From Anaerolineaceae bacterium (lineage in GTDB: Bacteria; Chloroflexota; Anaerolineae; Anaerolineales; Anaerolineaceae), in assembly GCA_016841445.1 (NCBI GenBank), contig JAENZD010000001.1, forward strand, positions 1,550,001 through 1,614,000: 64,000 bases of DNA. Direction: 5' to 3'. Below are positions 17,601-27,351 of the stretch, piece after piece. How positions within the stretch are numbered: position 1 is the first letter of the stretch; each line of letters opens with the position of its first letter. Position numbers and translations under genes: made by a program. A model generated the notes under the pieces. The model was not told the DNA's origin. It searched no databases and saw nothing but the letters and a program-made list of their open reading frames with translations.

Positions 17601-17628
17601 GTAGAGACGTTGCATGCAACGTCTGTAC
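17601..17628. repeat. Dispersed palindromic repeat, copy 2
   Basis: 28 bases: GTAGAGACGTTGCA followed by its near-perfect reverse complement TGCAACGTCTGTAC (one mismatch). It shares its sequence with copy 3 at 19193 and the core with copy 1 at 6456. It is intergenic, in the 450-base gap before the DEAD-box gene. Confidence 0.9.
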
Positions 17629-17798
17629 GCCTAATAACAAACCATTCCTTCTTATTCAGGTTTGTTTCAGTCTGTTCACACCGTTTGTTCCCTCCCCTCA
17701 GCTATCATTAACACAACGATAACCTGATTTCCCCCTTTTATTTTATTATGTAGTATAGTCAACCAGTCTAAGTTTAATAACATAAAACAGTTAAACGG

Positions 17799-17823
17799 AC
17801 CAGGGATTCCCCTGGTTTTATTT
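17799..17823 (+). terminator. Intrinsic terminator-like hairpin in the leader of the helicase gene (possible attenuator)
   Basis: ACCAGGG and CCCTGGT pair around ATTC and are followed by TTTTATTTT. It reads on the plus strand and stands 113 bases before the helicase start. No plus-strand gene ends nearby, so it may be a conditional terminator in the 5' leader. Confidence 0.55.
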
Positions 17824-17935
17824 TGTAAAATGCCGCTCACAATCATTTATTGGTGTAACCGCAATGCGGGGTGAGAGAGCGGACACGGCAGAAAACAACC
17901 GCCGTGAAATTATCAACACCAAAAAGGATGATTTT

Positions 17936-19120
17936 GTGAAATTTAATACGTTTTCTTTCCACCCGCAGATCAACGCGGGTATTGAACGGGCTGGCTTCGA
18001 CAGCCCAACGCCCATCCAGGCGAAATCCATTCTCCCCATTCTTGAAGGACGGGATGTCATCGGTTTGGCGCAGACAGGCACCGGGAAAACCGCCGCCTTC
18101 GTCCTGCCAATCCTCCAAAGGCTGATCCGCGGATCCCGCGGGAAACCGCGCGCGCTTGTGTTAGCGCCCACCCGCGAACTGGCGGAGCAGACCCACACGG
18201 TCTTTAAACAGCTCGGGGCAAATACCGGCTTGCGCTTTGTGACCGTTTACGGCGGTGTCAGCACAAAATCCCAGATCAGCCGGCTTCGCCAGGGTGTCGA
18301 TGTGATCATCGCCTGCCCCGGCCGCCTGCTGGACCTGAACAACCAGCGTGCCGTCAACCTGAAAGAGATCCAGACCCTCGTGCTGGATGAAGCCGATCAT
18401 ATGGTGGATATGGGGTTCCTGCCGGATGTTACATCGATCATCGAGCTGCTTCCGGCAAAACACCAGTCGCTCCTTTTTTCAGCGACCATGTCAAAAGAGA
18501 TCAATAACCTGGTTCGGAAAATGCTGTATAACCCTGTCACCGTTGAGATCTCGATCGATGAACCACTCAAAACCATCAAGCATGCCATTTACCAAGTGGA
18601 ACAAAATAACAAGCTTGATCTCATGCTCCAGCTTTTACAGGATAAACAAAAGGGGCAGACGCTCGTTTTCACCCGTACTAAACGCCGCGCCAGCAAACTC
18701 GCTGACCAGCTGAAGGATGCGGGAATCAGCTCGACCTCACTGCAGGGGAACCTGTCACAATCCCGACGGCAACAAGCGATGAACGCTTTCCGAAAAGGCC
18801 ATGTAAAGGTGCTGGTAGCAACCGATATTGCCGCACGCGGGATCGACGTCATGCAGGTTTCGCATGTCATCAATTATGATATTCCCGATACGGCCATCGC
18901 CTATACCCACCGCACCGGGCGAACCGGGCGGATGGAAAACCTGGGCGCCGCGCTGACGCTGGTCACCCATCAGGATATGAAAATGCTGCGCTCGATTGAA
19001 CGCCTGGTTGGCTTGAAATTCGAGCAGAAGAAGGTGAACGGCTCAAAACCGGCCCCCACTACAAACCACCCGCAGCAGCATAACCATCAACGCTCTGCTG
19101 CCGTGAAAAGGGTTTCGTAA
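17936..19120 (+). CDS. DEAD-box RNA helicase
   Basis: A 394-residue protein with the full motif set in order: Q motif 'FDSPTPIQ', motif I 'AQTGTGKT', Ia 'PTRELAEQ', 'TPGR' region as 'CPGRLLDL', motif II 'DEAD', motif III 'SAT', IV-V 'LVFTRTK' and 'ATDIAARGIDV', motif VI 'HRTGRTGR'. It unwinds RNA duplexes with ATP and probably acts in RNA decay, ribosome assembly or cold adaptation. The C-terminal tail is short, basic and Gln/His rich. I chose the GTG at 17936 because AAAAAGGATG precedes it; an ATG at 17864 would add 24 residues without a ribosome site. Confidence 0.93.
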   Translation: MKFNTFSFHPQINAGIERAGFDSPTPIQAKSILPILEGRDVIGLAQTGTGKTAAFVLPILQRLIRGSRGKPRALVLAPTRELAEQTHTVFKQLGANTGLRFVTVYGGVSTKSQISRLRQGVDVIIACPGRLLDLNNQRAVNLKEIQTLVLDEADHMVDMGFLPDVTSIIELLPAKHQSLLFSATMSKEINNLVRKMLYNPVTVEISIDEPLKTIKHAIYQVEQNNKLDLMLQLLQDKQKGQTLVFTRTKRRASKLADQLKDAGISSTSLQGNLSQSRRQQAMNAFRKGHVKVLVATDIAARGIDVMQVSHVINYDIPDTAIAYTHRTGRTGRMENLGAALTLVTHQDMKMLRSIERLVGLKFEQKKVNGSKPAPTTNHPQQHNHQRSAAVKRVS

Positions 19121-19192
19121 CAGGAACTGGGCAGCATAGCGTGATACGATTTCGCTTATGGCGAAGCCAATAATCTTATAGAAAATTCATCA

Positions 19193-19220
19193 GTAGAGAC
19201 GTTGCATGCAACGTCTCTAT
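19193..19220. repeat. Dispersed palindromic repeat, copy 3
   Basis: 28 bases, GTAGAGACGTTGCA followed by TGCAACGTCTCTAT, differing from a perfect palindrome only in the last base. It lies about 70 bases after the helicase stop and is followed by TTTTG, so it may double as a terminator. Confidence 0.9.
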
Positions 19221-19472
19221 TTTGTTTGCGCAAAACGAGCCAATTAAAGGTTTTTTTTATGCCTGGACCTTTTGGGAATTCTGTTTCTCTCTTGCCCCTC
19301 AAGTTTTTCCAGGGTTACCTTTCACGTCAGGCCATGGGGATTTGCCTACCCGTTGCTGAGCTATTACGAATCTTAATCACGCACATCGTTATTTTTTATG
19401 ATTGACTGACAACGATTACCAAATGCTTAGTCTTTTTATTAATCGCACAAACCCTCATTCCCGGAAGAAAAA

Positions 19473-21308
19473 TCAGGGGATCGGAATTTTGTTTATCGCC
19501 CCGGATTCCGCTACATATACCCACTTCCCATCCGGGCTGATGATCAAGTCTGTGGGATCGCCGACAATCCTGGTTGCAAGAAGCTCAGCCTCGGATCCGG
19601 TAATCAGGCGATAGATGTTATTTGGAATATACGAAAGAATAATGATCCCTCTATTACCTGGGATCACATCAAAGGGCATTCCTGGCGCACCGGATGGTAG
19701 GGTATAGGTTTCGGTAAGAAAACCATTTCCGTTAAAATCCAAATAAAACACATTCGACAAATACAGGTCAGAATAAGACGGTGCAATGATATACAGGCCC
19801 TCTTCCCCTGCCGCAGCGATATCCAGCTCACCATCTCCCAATGGCATGCCAGCGATTTCAGTTGCCAGGATGGTATAGGTATCAACGCCAGTGATACGGG
19901 CGATCCGTTTTGGCTGGTTGTAATCCCCAATAACCGCGTAAAGAACACCATCGCCACCGACTGCCATCCGGCGGGTTAAAAGGTCAGCAAGATGGATTGC
20001 ATTCCCATCCTGGTCCACATATTTGATCTCTCCAGTCGGCAGCCCAATATAAACCCGGTCCATCTTGTCCACAGCCAACGCAGCGTGGCCCTCGAATCCA
20101 TAATGGTAGAAGACTTCCGCTGTTCCAGATGCTTTAAACTTTAATATTTGCTTCCCGATTGAATCAGAGGCGTACATTGCTCCAGAAGAATCAAACGCCA
20201 ATGCCCATGCCTCAAGCCCCGGGGAAATGATCCTGCTCTCAAAAGCCGGATCTGCCGTTCCCGGCTCCAATGGGGCAAAATACGTTAGTTTTGAGTTATA
20301 ACTGGCTAACCATAGTCCGCCCTGTCGATCAAAAGCAATCCCAGCAGATGTATACCAGCTAATAGGTCCGCCCGGATAGGTTTCACCATCAATGATGAAA
20401 TCCTTCTCATTGCCATCCGCAGAAAATTGATGCAGGGAACCAAGACCGCGCACCCAGATATCCCCTTCTGGATCAACCGCCAGGAAGCAAGGATCAACCG
20501 GACAAACACCAGTGGCGAATATTTCTCTATCCCCACCCACGATGGGGTCAATCTTCATGACATGGTTATATGACATCTGGGTAACATACAGGCTTCCATC
20601 TTGACCAAACACCAGGTTTTCCGCATTGGGCAAAATGGATGCAATAAGCACCGATTCGCCATCGTTCCACTGATAAACCATCCCGAGGTTCCGCAGCGTG
20701 AAATACAACTCATCCTCGGAAGAGAAAGCAATTCCGCCAATAAGACCCTCCGGTATACCCATCAATTCATCTATCTCACCAGACTGATCGATCCGGAACA
20801 ATGAGACCCCGTTATGAAAATATAAGTTGCCACCCGAATCAAAGGTTATCCCAACAGGCCCTTCTTCCTGCATTGACCGAAGTGTTTGCCACAACCCAAG
20901 ATCAACAATTTCCCCATCATGGGAGACAGTGCTGATTCGATGACCAGACATATCAGCGACATATAATAGATCATCAGGTCCCCATGCTAAACCAAGCGGA
21001 ATCTGTAAATCTGCCTGATAGAAATAATCAGCGCTTTCGCCTGAGGGCAAAAGGACATTCCCTGGCAGTTCACTCAGGGGTTCAGTCATTTCGGAAGGAG
21101 AGTAACCTTCGCTGTCTTTTATCTCTTCAGGCGTTTTTATCGCGGTAGGAGTTTCTTCTACGACATCTCCTAGCTCTTGAAGTGTTGGCGTTGCAGGAAC
21201 TTCAAGCGTACTTGTCTCCAAAATTTCAACACCTGGGCTGCAAGCAGATAGAACAGAAAAAATCAAAAGACAAATCAAGCAAACACTGATACTGGAAAAG
21301 TTTTTCAT
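19473..21308 (-). CDS. Secreted lipoprotein with NHL/SMP-30-like beta-propeller
   Basis: A 611-residue lipoprotein. The signal peptide ends in the lipobox LSAC, followed by a Thr/Pro/Glu-rich spacer of about 60 residues. The rest is a series of propeller-like blades with repeated patterns such as 'LGLAWGPDDLLYVADMSGHRI', 'VGITFDSGGNLYFHN', 'LVFGQDGSLYVTQM' and 'AWALAFDSSGAMYASD'. It should sit on the outside of the membrane, binding or processing a ligand; no catalytic residues are clear. I moved the start from a TTG at 21320 to the ATG at 21308 because GGAGGAAG lies directly before it. The gene seems monocistronic. Confidence 0.75.
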   Translation of the reverse strand: MKNFSSISVCLICLLIFSVLSACSPGVEILETSTLEVPATPTLQELGDVVEETPTAIKTPEEIKDSEGYSPSEMTEPLSELPGNVLLPSGESADYFYQADLQIPLGLAWGPDDLLYVADMSGHRISTVSHDGEIVDLGLWQTLRSMQEEGPVGITFDSGGNLYFHNGVSLFRIDQSGEIDELMGIPEGLIGGIAFSSEDELYFTLRNLGMVYQWNDGESVLIASILPNAENLVFGQDGSLYVTQMSYNHVMKIDPIVGGDREIFATGVCPVDPCFLAVDPEGDIWVRGLGSLHQFSADGNEKDFIIDGETYPGGPISWYTSAGIAFDRQGGLWLASYNSKLTYFAPLEPGTADPAFESRIISPGLEAWALAFDSSGAMYASDSIGKQILKFKASGTAEVFYHYGFEGHAALAVDKMDRVYIGLPTGEIKYVDQDGNAIHLADLLTRRMAVGGDGVLYAVIGDYNQPKRIARITGVDTYTILATEIAGMPLGDGELDIAAAGEEGLYIIAPSYSDLYLSNVFYLDFNGNGFLTETYTLPSGAPGMPFDVIPGNRGIIILSYIPNNIYRLITGSEAELLATRIVGDPTDLIISPDGKWVYVAESGAINKIPIP

Positions 21309-21510
21309 CGCTTCCTCCAACCATCATGTTCTTAGAAATCATTGATCGTTAGCAATCCTAATATCCCCCAAAAGTACTGGATCTCCACGTTGAAAATATT
21401 ATACACGTTAATTTCTTACTGTTCATAACCTCTTTTTCTTAGAGGTTTCTACCCATTTCCAGCGTTTTCAATAAGCCAAGTTGGAACCGAACCCACAAAA
21501 CAACCACTTA

Positions 21511-21539
21511 AAGAAAAACACTTCCCAAAATGAGAAGTG
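21511..21539 (-). terminator. Orphan minus-strand terminator hairpin
   Basis: On the minus strand GCACTTC... pairs with GAAGTG and is followed by TTTTTCTTT. It resembles the hairpins after the tRNA-Pro (30050) and the tRNA-like fragment (29139) but no tRNA or gene precedes it, only the repeat at 21560-21665. Confidence 0.45.
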
Positions 21540-21559
21540 CCTTCTTGTAATCGACCATC

Positions 21560-21665
21560 GGAAGTTCCGTTTCACTTCAGGCTGAGCGTTTTCTCCTGTT
21601 CACCGCAGGGGCATACCGCCGGTCGCACAGCATTCTGAGCGCACCAAAGAGCTCGCACAGCACTT
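21560..21665. repeat. Degenerate intergenic repeat family R, copy a
   Basis: About 100 bases aligning with 28953-29056: both share a block ending TTCAC/CCACCGCAGGGG, then CACTCTGAGCGC..., then AAGAGCTCGC. It sits in a 680-base gene-poor gap (21309-21986). No convincing gene is present in that gap; the minus-strand frame of about 90 codons is low-complexity repeat translation. Confidence 0.7.
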
Positions 21666-21986
21666 CTCAAGCAAAGTAGAAGTGGCAAGGGGTTTACACG
21701 GTAATGTGTGTCACGCTTCCATCGCAACTTTCCTAGCGCTGGGCATCTTTCCAAGAGACTTACGTTCACCCTCACCCGCCAGAAAATAGACCAGTAAGAC
21801 TTCTGAGGAAAATTTTCTTGTCTCTCCCGACCGTATGCTTTCCTGGCCATAAGCTCCTTTAGGTCAATACAAAGACCATCAAAAGTCTCTTTTTGTATCT
21901 ATAGCAGGGATCAAAGGATTGAATCTGCAAGATAATCCCTGTAAAATGATAGCAGTTATCCAATGTGAATTTTTAAGGAGAGAACC

Positions 21987-22781
21987 ATGAAAAAATTCCT
22001 TCCTTTACTGGCCCTATTCACGGCAATCATTTTCCTGTCTGGCTGCAGCCGATCCAATGAATTCACTCCGGATACCGAGCTCGATTTAACACAAAATAAT
22101 ATAACCTGTAACAAAATCTCTTTTTACCTCGATCCTTCCTTGGGAGATGGTTACGAATGTACGACCGTACCCGAAAGCAGTAGCCCGGACAGGCCAACCT
22201 ACTACCCCTTCATCTATCCAACCCATACTGAGGTCACCATTCAGAATTATCCATTGACACAAACCCAGTTCCCCCCTCAAATATGGATCTACCCGGTTGC
22301 TGAATTTAGCGAACAGCTCCCTGAGGTTATTCCACTTCTGGTCGCTGACCTAAAAAGCATCATCTCTGATGGCACCATTAGTGGGAAAAGAATGCCTTTT
22401 CTACCAGCAGTACTCGAACAACAGACCTTCTTTGCACATGAGAAAAATATTTCATTCACTGGTGGGCAGGGCATTCGGTTTATCACGGAATATTCTGAAG
22501 GGCCTAACCCGATCACCAACCAGAATATCATCTACACTTTCCAGGGTCTCTCCGATGATGGGATGTATTGGGTAGCAGTCACCCTTCCGATCAGCCACCC
22601 AACACTGCCGGATGAATACAGCACGCTGCCTGAAGGTTATACACAGGAAAGCCTGATCATGGATAATGCAGCTTACACAAACGATGTGGGAGGCAGGCTT
22701 TCAACTGTGGCGCCTGATTCATTCACACCAGACCTGAGTATTCTGGACGACCTCATCATGAGCATCACAATCGGGCAGTAA
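21987..22781 (+). CDS. Lipoprotein of unknown function
   Basis: A 264-residue protein with a clear lipoprotein signal: MKKFLPLLALFTAIIFLSGC, lipobox LSGC with Cys20. The mature part has two Cys residues near positions 42 and 59 that might form a disulfide. It has no family that I recognise, though the sequence around 'YTFQGLSDDGMYWVAVTLPI' suggests an extracellular beta domain. The ATG follows TAAGGAGAG at ideal spacing. No operon partner is evident; the LAL regulator begins 550 bases later. Confidence 0.75.
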   Translation: MKKFLPLLALFTAIIFLSGCSRSNEFTPDTELDLTQNNITCNKISFYLDPSLGDGYECTTVPESSSPDRPTYYPFIYPTHTEVTIQNYPLTQTQFPPQIWIYPVAEFSEQLPEVIPLLVADLKSIISDGTISGKRMPFLPAVLEQQTFFAHEKNISFTGGQGIRFITEYSEGPNPITNQNIIYTFQGLSDDGMYWVAVTLPISHPTLPDEYSTLPEGYTQESLIMDNAAYTNDVGGRLSTVAPDSFTPDLSILDDLIMSITIGQ

Positions 22782-23270
22782 AAATCGTTTGCACAGCATA
22801 TCATAGCTTCCTTTGTGGTCATGCCGGAACAACAGTGTTGGACCAGGAGAGACGGACGAAATTGATTAATGAATTTATTATCAATCTTGAGAGTATTATG
22901 AGACGACTTAATTTCAATGGAAATTGATACCCCTAATTTTGGCATTAGAAAATCGTTTTGATCATAGCCCGTTTTAATCTGATTGCCCCTGGTGTTAAAC
23001 AAACGCTGTTTTTCAACAATTCTGTGTCTGCAAGAGTTCTGAAAATTCAGGTGACCACAAAGAATTTCATGGAGAAGCATTAATCTAACCTAATCCTTTA
23101 AGAATGACTCGTTGAAATTTGATCTATAACCGCCATAATAATCCATAATTCATGATCAAAATTACCTTCGTTGCTTCTTCATTCCTTCTTAATATCCATA
23201 ATTAATTCCGACAGCAAATAATTATTCTTCAGCAGCCTGGTTTATGATAGCCTGGTTACATAACAATGCA
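22782..23270. other. Intergenic stretch without a supported gene
   Basis: AT-rich spacer between the lipoprotein and the LAL regulator. A 135-codon minus-strand frame (22673-23080) overlaps the lipoprotein, has no ribosome site and looks non-coding. No hairpin or repeat stands out. Confidence 0.5.
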
Positions 23271-23279
23271 TGCTATAAT
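23271..23279 (+). promoter_or_regulatory. Extended -10 promoter of the LAL regulator
   Basis: TGC-TATAAT, an extended -10 element, lies 55 bases before the start codon at 23334. The -35 region is weak, as expected for TGn promoters. Confidence 0.5.
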
Positions 23280-23333
23280 CTTATTGAGAAAACAAATTCG
23301 ATTTATATGCTTTAATCCCTCCACGGCGATGAA

Positions 23334-26039
23334 ATGGATAATCCATTAATTCTAACAAAATTTAATCACCCACCAAAAGGTGAGAAAATTGTTGCGCGTT
23401 CTCGTCTACTAAATAAACTGGATGAAAGCATCCGTGAGGATGTCTTGGTGACATTAATTTGCGGCCCGGCAGGGTATGGAAAGAGCACCGTAGCCAGTGA
23501 ATGGCTTCAAAACTCTAATAAAGTCCGATCCCATCGATTTGCCTGGTTAACATTGGATAGCAGTGATGATGATCTGAACCAGTTTCTCACCTATTTCGTC
23601 TCTGCGCTGAAACAAATTTTCCCCGGAGTTGGAGATAGGGTGCTGAGAATATTGGAGACCCATAAGCCCTCACCAACCCCGGTTCTTGCGACCATGCTCA
23701 TCAATGAGTTAAGCGAAATCCCCGAACGTTTTTTTCTGGTTCTGGATGATTTTCATCTGATGACGGCAGAATCCATCCATAGTTTTGTTGGATTTGTTGT
23801 CGATCACCAGCCTCAAAAAATGTGTATGGTATTGATCACTCGCGCCGACCCGCCTTTACCTCTGACCCGATTACGGGCTCGAGGTCAACTGGTTGAGTTG
23901 CGACAGCGAGATCTCAGTTTTACGTGTGATGAGACCGTGGAATTTATCAACAAAACCATGGGTCTGGCTCTGACCACTGATCAGGTGGCTGCGTTGGCCC
24001 ACAAAACTGAGGGCTGGATCGCAGGATTGCAGCTGGTGGCACTTTCTTTACAGGCTGAAAGTGATCGTACTGCATTTTTCAGATCCTTTACCGGAGAACA
24101 TGAATTCATCGCAGATTACCTGACTGATGAAGTGTTAGCCCACTTGTCTGAACCAATGAGGAGTTTCCTGCTGCAAACCTCAATCCTAGAACAATTGACC
24201 GCGTCATTGTGTGAGGCAGTCACCGGTCAGCCGGGGGCACAGGCAATCCTGGACCATTTGGTGGAATCCAACCTGTTCATTATCCCAATGGATAGCCAGC
24301 ATCAATGGTATCGCTATCATGCTCTTTTTGCCGATCTGCTTCGCAAGCGTCTTCGTTCGTCCCGGGCTGAAGTAATCAACGAACTTCATTCACGGAGCAG
24401 CCGTTGGTATGAGGAAAATGCTCAAATTGATCTGGCGATTGATCATGCTACCTCCGCTCATGACTTCGAACGTGCCGCACACCTAATCGAACAAATTGCT
24501 GAAGACCTGCTGAAGCGTGGAAAGGCCAGGCTTGTTTTGCGATGGCTTGAAGTCATTCCGGAAACATGCATCCTGAACCATCCGTATTTGGTTTCGATTT
24601 ATGGGTTTGCCTTAATCCTGTGCGGCCGATCAACCCAGGTGGTAGCTTCCTTGTTGGAGAAAATTGAGGGTATCGGTCACCAAGGTGAGTTTGAAGGGGA
24701 GTTGAGCATGCTTCATGCATTTTTAGCGGTTATGCTTGGCGATGCCAGGAGCACCATCCAGCTTTCTGAAAAAGCGATCGACCAGCTCGGGGATAGTCGC
24801 CCCTTTTTCCGCAGTCTTGCAGCAGATACATTGGGCATGGGGTATACGCTCGCGGGAGATATCCCTGCAGCAACACGCGCTTTCGAACAAGTTGTGGAAA
24901 TTTCCAGGCAATCTGATAATACAATGATGACAATCATGGCGCTTACGAACCTGGCTGGTTTGCAGTATTTCCATGGAAAATTTCAGGTCGCTAAAGCAAC
25001 CTGCCAGCAAGTACTGTCACTTGCGGAAAATGAATTCGGCCCGGGATCTCCTATGATCGGAAAAACATTACTCAATCTGGCTGAGATTTCCCGCGAGCAG
25101 GGAGATCTGGAAACAGCCAATCAATATTTCCTGGAAACCATCAAGTTGATGGAAAATTTCGTTGAGATTGGCCTGCCGATCGCGTACATCTCCCTTGCCA
25201 GGCTAAGGATGGATCAGCAAGACTGGGACTCGGCTCAAAAATATATTGATCTGGCCTATGAACTTGCCCGAAACACCAAGTCCACAAAAATGGATGACCA
25301 ACTGGTTGAGGTTGCCCAGGTGAGATTATGGATCATGCAAGGAGAGTTGGGTCAAGCCACTGAATGGGCCAATCAGCGAGGGTTATTAACGCGCTCACCT
25401 TCAGAATTATGCTCTGCTGTAGGCCGGGATCTGACCCTGAACGAGATGTTTGAAGTTGAAATACTGCTCATAATTCGCCTTAAAATGGCACTACACGAAC
25501 CTGCTGTTGCATTGAAACTGATTGATGAGCTTGCGCAGATAAATGAAAAGCAGGGTTATCAACGCCGGCAGATCGAGCTCTTAGTCCTAAAGGCGCTTAC
25601 CTTATCCCAGTTAGATAGAAACGATCAAGCGTTGGACGTTTTAGCTCAATCACTCCAGCTTGGTCAGTTGGAAGGATATGAGCGGACGTTTGTTGAACAC
25701 GGAGAACTGATGGCGCAGTTGCTCTACCGAGCTGTTGACCAGAACATCTCGCCGGATTATGCTGGACGATTGCTCACAGTAATCACAGAAACAGTTGAAA
25801 AATCGTCACTAAAAGATGAATCGTATCCAAATCTAATTGAACCACTCAGCGATCGTGAACTGGAAGTGCTGAGTTTAATTGCTGAAGGATTGTCCAATAA
25901 CGAAATTGCCAGGCGTTTATACATCTCCCTTAGTACCGTCAAGGGTCATGCATCCAATATCTTCGGAAAACTCAGCGTCAGGAATCGCACCGAGGCAGTT
26001 GTGCGAGGGCGCAGCCTGGCTCTGATACAGGGTAAATGA
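23334..26039 (+). CDS. LAL/MalT-type LuxR-family transcriptional regulator
   Basis: A 901-residue regulator. Near the N-terminus is an NTPase with Walker [10 protein letters not shown] (residues 44-52) and Walker B-like '[11 protein letters not shown]'. A long helical TPR-like middle region follows (about 400-800), and a C-terminal LuxR helix-turn-helix with '[20 protein letters not shown]' and '[20 protein letters not shown]'. These STAND-type ATPases bind a small inducer and ATP, then oligomerise and activate transcription. It stands directly upstream of a small gene and an ABC exporter, which it probably controls. Confidence 0.92.
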   Translation: MDNPLILTKFNHPPKGEKIVARSRLLNKLDESIREDVLVTLICGPAGYGKSTVASEWLQNSNKVRSHRFAWLTLDSSDDDLNQFLTYFVSALKQIFPGVGDRVLRILETHKPSPTPVLATMLINELSEIPERFFLVLDDFHLMTAESIHSFVGFVVDHQPQKMCMVLITRADPPLPLTRLRARGQLVELRQRDLSFTCDETVEFINKTMGLALTTDQVAALAHKTEGWIAGLQLVALSLQAESDRTAFFRSFTGEHEFIADYLTDEVLAHLSEPMRSFLLQTSILEQLTASLCEAVTGQPGAQAILDHLVESNLFIIPMDSQHQWYRYHALFADLLRKRLRSSRAEVINELHSRSSRWYEENAQIDLAIDHATSAHDFERAAHLIEQIAEDLLKRGKARLVLRWLEVIPETCILNHPYLVSIYGFALILCGRSTQVVASLLEKIEGIGHQGEFEGELSMLHAFLAVMLGDARSTIQLSEKAIDQLGDSRPFFRSLAADTLGMGYTLAGDIPAATRAFEQVVEISRQSDNTMMTIMALTNLAGLQYFHGKFQVAKATCQQVLSLAENEFGPGSPMIGKTLLNLAEISREQGDLETANQYFLETIKLMENFVEIGLPIAYISLARLRMDQQDWDSAQKYIDLAYELARNTKSTKMDDQLVEVAQVRLWIMQGELGQATEWANQRGLLTRSPSELCSAVGRDLTLNEMFEVEILLIIRLKMALHEPAVALKLIDELAQINEKQGYQRRQIELLVLKALTLSQLDRNDQALDVLAQSLQLGQLEGYERTFVEHGELMAQLLYRAVDQNISPDYAGRLLTVITETVEKSSLKDESYPNLIEPLSDRELEVLSLIAEGLSNNEIARRLYISLSTVKGHASNIFGKLSVRNRTEAVVRGRSLALIQGK

Positions 26040-26138
26040 TCCCTTAATAATTCCAAAACAGTACTGTAACCATACTTTTGGCTGGTCAAGATAGTACCAA
26101 TAATCCTGTATGCTGATGTCAAGCCACAGGAGTTTTTT

Positions 26139-26408
26139 ATGTACACCAAGAAGAGATCACCCTCTCATCAGAAAAAATACTACCGGATCATCGTTGAAGG
26201 AAGGATCGATCCAAGTTGGTCAGAATGGCTGGATGATTTTCAGATCGATTCGAAAAAAGAAGGCGGCAGTATGTATCTAACAATCATTTCTGGTTTTGTG
26301 ACCGATCAGGCTGCTCTGCGTGGTTTATTGAACCGCTTATGGGATCTCAATCTGGTTCTGCGTTCCATCCAACAGGTTGGCCCAATGGAATTATTAGACA
26401 AGAAATGA
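26139..26408 (+). CDS. Small conserved-looking protein between the LAL regulator and ABC exporter
   Basis: An 89-residue soluble protein with a basic N-terminus, then 'YYRIIVEGRIDPSWSEWLDD' and 'LTIISGFVTDQAALRGLLNRLWDLN'. The pattern (two short beta strands, one or two helices) suggests a compact alpha/beta fold. I know no assigned function. It has a ribosome-site-like AGGAG seven bases before the ATG and is followed 12 bases later by the ABC ATPase, so it is part of the operon. It may be an accessory or sensor protein of the exporter. Confidence 0.7.
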   Translation: MYTKKRSPSHQKKYYRIIVEGRIDPSWSEWLDDFQIDSKKEGGSMYLTIISGFVTDQAALRGLLNRLWDLNLVLRSIQQVGPMELLDKK

Positions 26409-26420
26409 GGAGGCATTACG

Positions 26421-27347
26421 ATGCGTTCGACAAATTATAACAAACCATCCCAGGAACTAGCGATCAAAATTCGCGGGCTGACCAAATCCTATGGTAAAGT
26501 ACGTGCCCTTCGAGGCATTGACCTTGATGTTGGTCGTGGTGAGATCTTCGGTTTCCTGGGACCGAACGGGGCAGGCAAAACCACAACGATCCGCTGCTTG
26601 CTCGATATCATCCGCCCAGATGGAGGGAAATCTAGTCTGCTGGGTATCGATCCACAAGCTGACCCGGTTTCAATCCAGGCACTTACAGGCTACCTGCCGG
26701 GGGAGATGCAATTCTATGACAACCTGACCGTTGAGCGGCAGCTGCGGTTCTTCAGCGATATGCGCAATCTACGAACCGAGTGGGGCTACGTACGGCAGTT
26801 AGCTGAGCGGCTGGATTTGGATATGAAACCACAGATCAAAAACCTTTCCAAGGGCAATAAGCAAAAGATCGGTGTTATCCAAGCGCTGATGCATCGCCCG
26901 GAGCTACTGCTGCTTGATGAGCCGACCAGTGGCCTTGATCCATTAATGCAGCAAGAGGTAGTCAGCCTGTTGCGTGACGCCAATACCACCGGCGCAACCA
27001 TCTTTTTCAGTTCGCACATCATGAGCGAGGTGGAAAACATCGCTAAACGTGTGGGCATTATCCGAAAGGGTGAGATCGTTGAAGTAGCTGAAACCAGTAT
27101 CCTTACCAAGCGTACGCTGAATCGCTTAACGATCCGGTTTAAACAGGCAGTTGAGGTTCGTGAGCTTGGGAACCTGCCAGAGGTCGAGATTCTTTCACAG
27201 ATTGATGGAAATAGCATCAACTTGCAGGTTTCCGGGGACATGGAGAATTTGATCCATGCCTTGGGTCGGCTGCCGGTTCTGGATCTCGTGTCTGAGCGAC
27301 CCAGTCTGGAAGAAGTCTTTATGACCTACTACAAAAATAAGGAGTAA
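26421..27347 (+). CDS. ABC transporter ATP-binding protein (CcmA/DRA subfamily)
   Basis: A 308-residue ATPase. Walker A GPNGAGKTT (residues 48-56), Q-loop region 'GYLPGEMQFYDNLTV', a variant signature 'NLSKGNKQKIGV' in place of LSGGQ, Walker B 'LLLLDEPTSGLDP', and the switch His in 'ATIFFSSHIMSEVE'. A C-terminal extension of about 80 residues follows, typical of drug/lipid exporters. It powers the permease encoded 4 bases downstream. Confidence 0.95.
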   Translation: MRSTNYNKPSQELAIKIRGLTKSYGKVRALRGIDLDVGRGEIFGFLGPNGAGKTTTIRCLLDIIRPDGGKSSLLGIDPQADPVSIQALTGYLPGEMQFYDNLTVERQLRFFSDMRNLRTEWGYVRQLAERLDLDMKPQIKNLSKGNKQKIGVIQALMHRPELLLLDEPTSGLDPLMQQEVVSLLRDANTTGATIFFSSHIMSEVENIAKRVGIIRKGEIVEVAETSILTKRTLNRLTIRFKQAVEVRELGNLPEVEILSQIDGNSINLQVSGDMENLIHALGRLPVLDLVSERPSLEEVFMTYYKNKE

Positions 27348-27351
27348 TTCG

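Noticed and set aside
21572-21850. 92-codon minus-strand frame with a plausible N-terminus
   Set aside because: It crosses repeat family R; similar peptides arise from the other copies, so it is repeat translation.
22673-23080. 135-codon minus-strand frame after the lipoprotein
   Set aside because: Overlaps the lipoprotein C-terminus, has no ribosome site and shows no domain or hydrophobic pattern.
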